From: Clostridia bacterium
GTDB lineage: Bacteria > Bacillota > Clostridia > Saccharofermentanales > Saccharofermentanaceae
DNA length: 64,000 nt
Direction of reading: 5' to 3'
NCBI GenBank assembly: GCA_016287245.1
Contig: JAEEWG010000012.1
Location: 22,706-86,705, forward strand
Positions 63,359 to 64,000 of the stretch are shown here, one piece after another; within the stretch, counting starts at the first letter, position 1; each line of letters starts with the position of its first letter. The position numbers and the translations under genes were made by a program. The notes beneath the pieces were generated by a model. It did no database searches and was not told the origin of the DNA. It saw nothing but the letters and a program-made list of their open reading frames with translations.

Positions 63359-63458
63359 TTATTCAGAGGTTTTGGAAACTAAGCACTGCTGAACAGAGAC
63401 AGGCGGCTATATAATGAACACAGCGATGCGATATCGCTTTTCCCTCACGTTTTATAGC

Positions 63459-63495
63459 ACAAACGGAGCTCCGATTTATCGGAACTCCGTTTGTA
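63459..63495. terminator. Bidirectional terminator between convergent genes
   Basis: Long stem with CAAACGGAG and CTCCGTTTG arms, an inner TCCGA/TCGGA pair and T-rich flanks. Confidence 0.8.
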
Positions 63496-63534
63496 TTTAT
63501 TCTCAAATCAAAACACAATCTTCTTCACTATGCT

Positions 63535-63870
63535 TTACGGATTGCAATTGTCGCATGGCGTATATCCTAATTGAATCAGGTAATTCCGATCGCCTGTGTA
63601 ATACCATTTATTGGATTCTTTCATTCTCTTCACTGAAGCACAGTCTGGCCGGTGGAATACATGGGAATTTGTATTTGCTACATAGCTACCTGTTGTAGTT
63701 GGATTTGTTGGTCCCGCTGGATTAGTCGTCTGCTTAAGCGCTTTTCCATATACATAAGCCGCTGTCATGCCAACGACCATCGTACCACTGGCATTTTTGT
63801 GGTATGGAAATACCCAATAAAAACTGTATTCCGTGGTAGATGCTCCTGTATGCGTGAAAGATGTTCCTAC
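63535..63870 (-). pseudogene. 3' fragment of an LRR-FnIII protein gene with an Ada-like tail domain
   Basis: The frame begins directly after a stop with GTSFTH...EYSFYWVFPYHK and MVVGMTAAYVYGKALK, the last FnIII module of the 49739-54454 family. It continues into a Pro/Thr linker and an Ada-type metal-binding domain (VFHRPDCASV; GYTPCDNCNP). The N-terminus, signal peptide and LRRs are missing at the transposase boundary at 63870/63871. Confidence 0.75.
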
Positions 63871-63871
63871 T

Positions 63872-64000
63872 CACCGTTGTAAGAAGTGTACGGAATTCGA
63901 TTGCAGGACAATGTGTCCCTCTTATGTGTCCATGCATTGTTCTCTTTTAGACAAGCCTCCATATGTGTGTACGTGCTGTCATGAGGGGAAGACCTGTAGA
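63872..64000 (+). mobile_element. IS30-family transposase fragment
   Basis: 43 residues in frame, from HRCKKCTEFDCRTMCPSYV to LLDKPPYVCTCCHEGKTCR, match the cysteine-rich middle of Clostridial IS30 transposases. The N-terminal HTH region is missing because LRR sequence lies directly upstream. The gene runs off the window. No terminal inverted repeat is seen, which suggests a deletion across the element edge. Confidence 0.75.

Overview
The window comes from a strict anaerobe of the class Clostridia (Firmicutes). The evidence is strong AGGAGG-type ribosome sites, rubrerythrin, an oxygen-sensitive nitrogenase-like system, BspA-type leucine-rich-repeat surface proteins, a lipoprotein serpin, intrinsic terminators with long U-tracts and an IS30-type transposase. 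Nothing fixes the genus. Most genes lie on the minus strand.

Region 1 (1-20239) is a sulfur-acquisition island of three minus-strand operons and two LysR regulators. Operon 3 runs cysK, nifB, a NifX-like gene, nifH, a divergent cysK paralogue, a first NifD/NifK-like pair, a second NifX-like gene with a Cys/Gly loop, and a second NifD/NifK-like pair that leaves the window at base 1. Operon 2 is an Ssu/Tau-type ABC importer followed by a DUF4418 protein and an FtsX/LolD-type ABC exporter. Operon 1 is a cystathionine gamma-family PLP enzyme, a MalY/PatB C-S lyase, serine acetyltransferase and one LysR gene. All three operons start at promoters of identical layout: a 30-bp operator, 13 bp, an ATTCAA-like -35, 16 bp, then the -10. 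The nif-like operon also carries a trp-type attenuator whose 27-residue leader peptide holds six cysteines. My reading is that organic sulfur compounds are imported, their C-S bonds are cleaved by a nitrogenase-like reductase carrying a NifB-derived cofactor, and the sulfur is captured as cysteine, all under cysteine control. Substitutions at the nitrogenase active site argue against N2 fixation.

Region 2 (20292-27971) holds a GNAT acetyltransferase, an HD protein and the nifU-nifS Fe-S pair, divergent from an IscR-like Rrf2 regulator across paired operators. It continues with a serpin, a HAD hydrolase, a MIF homologue, and queF with a queuosine-precursor transporter behind a structured attenuator leader, and ends with tRNA-Val(CAC).

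Region 3 (28094-38492) holds a membrane-tethered sigma factor and a lipoprotein that share both an ectodomain and a promoter motif. It also holds an MFS and small-membrane-protein operon, a giant BspA-like protein coupled to a 39-residue acidic peptide, a second sigma/membrane-protein pair and an esterase.

Region 4 (38625-49687) is mostly housekeeping and envelope genes: flavin reductase, rubrerythrin, GH13 amylase, lipoproteins, PHP and EEP phosphoesterases, and thyA. A strikingly regular array of six 37-bp inverted-repeat units lies at 47350-47644.

Region 5 (49739-64000) has three tandem secreted LRR-FnIII proteins, a transglutaminase lipoprotein, an XRE-ImmA/IrrE regulator, a YjbR-EVE fusion and a DinB / APH-GNAT / tautomerase / Nudix operon. 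It also has one intact and one degraded type I toxin-antitoxin-like locus, an orphan S-box (SAM)-type riboswitch in front of a small unknown gene, and a truncated LRR-Ada fragment abutting a truncated IS30 transposase.
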